Source: CAIPVR01 sp049316905
Lineage (GTDB): Bacteria; Actinomycetota; Acidimicrobiia; Acidimicrobiales; Microtrichaceae
Assembly: GCA_049316905.1 (NCBI GenBank)
Contig: JBMOJH010000021.1
Span: 1-38,531, forward strand
DNA length: 38,531 nt
Direction of reading: 5' to 3'
The notes beneath the pieces are model-generated. The model saw only the letters and a program-made list of their open reading frames with translations. It was not told the origin of the DNA and made no database searches. A program made the translations under genes and the position numbers. Shown here piece after piece: positions 37,965 through 38,531 of this stretch; position 1 is the first letter of the stretch, and each line of letters begins with the position of its first letter.

Positions 37965-38519
37965 ATGGAGCGCTCGACGAGGTTCCACCTGCTGGTGTCC
38001 GTCCCCGACCTGGGCGACGAGAACTTCGACCGCACGGTCGTCTACGTGGTCGAGCACGACGACGGGGGAGCGCTGGGCCTCGTCCTCAACCGCCCGTCGG
38101 ACACGCCGATCGAGGAGCACCTCCCGGACTTCGCCGGTCCGGTGACCGGCCCGCCGGTCTTCTTCGTGGGCGGCCCGGTGTCGATCGGTGGCCTCCTCGC
38201 CCTCGGTCGGCGCCGGCTCGACGGCGACGAGGCGCACCTCGCCCCGCTGCCGGGGGCGCTCGCGCTGGTGGATCCCGAAGCCCTGGTGGAGGGCGACGTG
38301 GAGGGTGTGGATGCCGTCCGGCTCTTCACCGGCTACTCCGGGTGGGGGCCGGGCCAGCTCGACGCCGAGCTCGCTGCCGGCGCGTGGCACGTGGTGGAGG
38401 CCCGTCCCGACGACGTCCTCTGCGACGACCCCGACGACCTGTGGCGGGTGGTCATGCGCCGGCAGGGTGGTCGTCTGGCCAGTCTCGGGCTCTACCCGGA
38501 CGACCCGTCGGTGAACTGA
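37965..38519 (+). CDS. YqgE/AlgH family protein (UPF0301)
   Basis: The 184-residue protein has the family's conserved segments: FHLLVSVPDLGDENFDRTVVYVVEHDDGGALGLVLNRP at the N-terminus, VFFVGGPVSIGGLLAL, and LFTGYSGWGPGQLDAELAAGAWHVVEA. The family is widespread and of unclear function; AlgH was linked to alginate regulation in Pseudomonas but no mechanism is established. It is complete, with its stop at the edge of the window. The 12 bases after it show nothing. Confidence 0.93.
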   Translation: MERSTRFHLLVSVPDLGDENFDRTVVYVVEHDDGGALGLVLNRPSDTPIEEHLPDFAGPVTGPPVFFVGGPVSIGGLLALGRRRLDGDEAHLAPLPGALALVDPEALVEGDVEGVDAVRLFTGYSGWGPGQLDAELAAGAWHVVEARPDDVLCDDPDDLWRVVMRRQGGRLASLGLYPDDPSVN

Positions 38520-38531
38520 CGGGCGGCGTGA

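Noticed and set aside
1..38531. A mobile element or prophage
   Set aside because: No transposase, integrase, terminal repeats or abrupt base-composition change was seen. The tRNA edge at position 1 alone is not evidence of an island.

Overview
This is a very GC-rich window (I estimate above 70 %) from an actinomycete, most likely of the class Acidimicrobiia. Three things point there. First, the block pgsA - nucleotidyltransferase - gcvH - FHA protein - MerR (FtsR-like) - bifunctional nuclease - MerR - gcvT/gcvP matches the conserved actinobacterial neighbourhood known from Mycobacterium (the Rv1822-Rv1832 region). Second, F420/FMN luciferase-like enzymes and a two-subunit acyl-CoA mutase are present. 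Third, many genes start directly at, or a few bases from, the predicted transcription start. The class-level assignment is inference.

Layout. 1-58: 3' end of a tRNA and a perfect hairpin. 286-4840: a B12-binding radical SAM enzyme, a membrane GGDEF-EAL protein and a small lipoprotein. 4884-8126: a lipoprotein esterase divergent from an isobutyryl-CoA-mutase-type pair (icmA/icmB). 8159-10551 (minus): GT2-GtrA glycosyltransferase, SRAP abasic-site protein and HIT hydrolase. 10584-18103 (plus): the conserved block from pgsA to gcvT. 18177-21324 (minus): gcvP behind a tandem glycine riboswitch. 21322-28307 (minus): luciferase-like oxidoreductase, class II aldolase, CDF transporter, serine hydrolase, an amino-acid-dehydrogenase-fold protein, then fae, an Fe(II)/2OG oxygenase and a Dabb protein. 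28587-30195 (minus): ECF sigma factor, a small acidic protein and an MscS-like channel. 30274-38519: a hydrolase-luciferase fusion, an isochorismatase-fold protein, Maf, a GH3 beta-glucosidase, a small membrane protein with a SnoaL-like protein, an amidohydrolase under a palindromic operator, and an AlgH/YqgE protein.

How the genes fit together. The glycine cleavage system is split. gcvH and gcvT lie on the plus strand among regulators, while gcvP alone is on the minus strand and is the only one with the glycine riboswitch. The most unusual segment is 24417-28307, two translationally coupled gene sets. One is Dabb / 2OG oxygenase / formaldehyde-activating enzyme. The other is dehydrogenase-fold protein / serine hydrolase / CDF transporter. 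Fae is normally a tetrahydromethanopterin-pathway enzyme and is unexpected in an actinomycete. Its coupling to an oxygenase that could release formaldehyde suggests a demethylation-and-capture module (inference). Other oddities are a hydrolase fused to a luciferase-like oxidoreductase, degenerate catalytic motifs in three enzymes, and a tandem repeat that copies the last codons and stop of the gene before gcvH.
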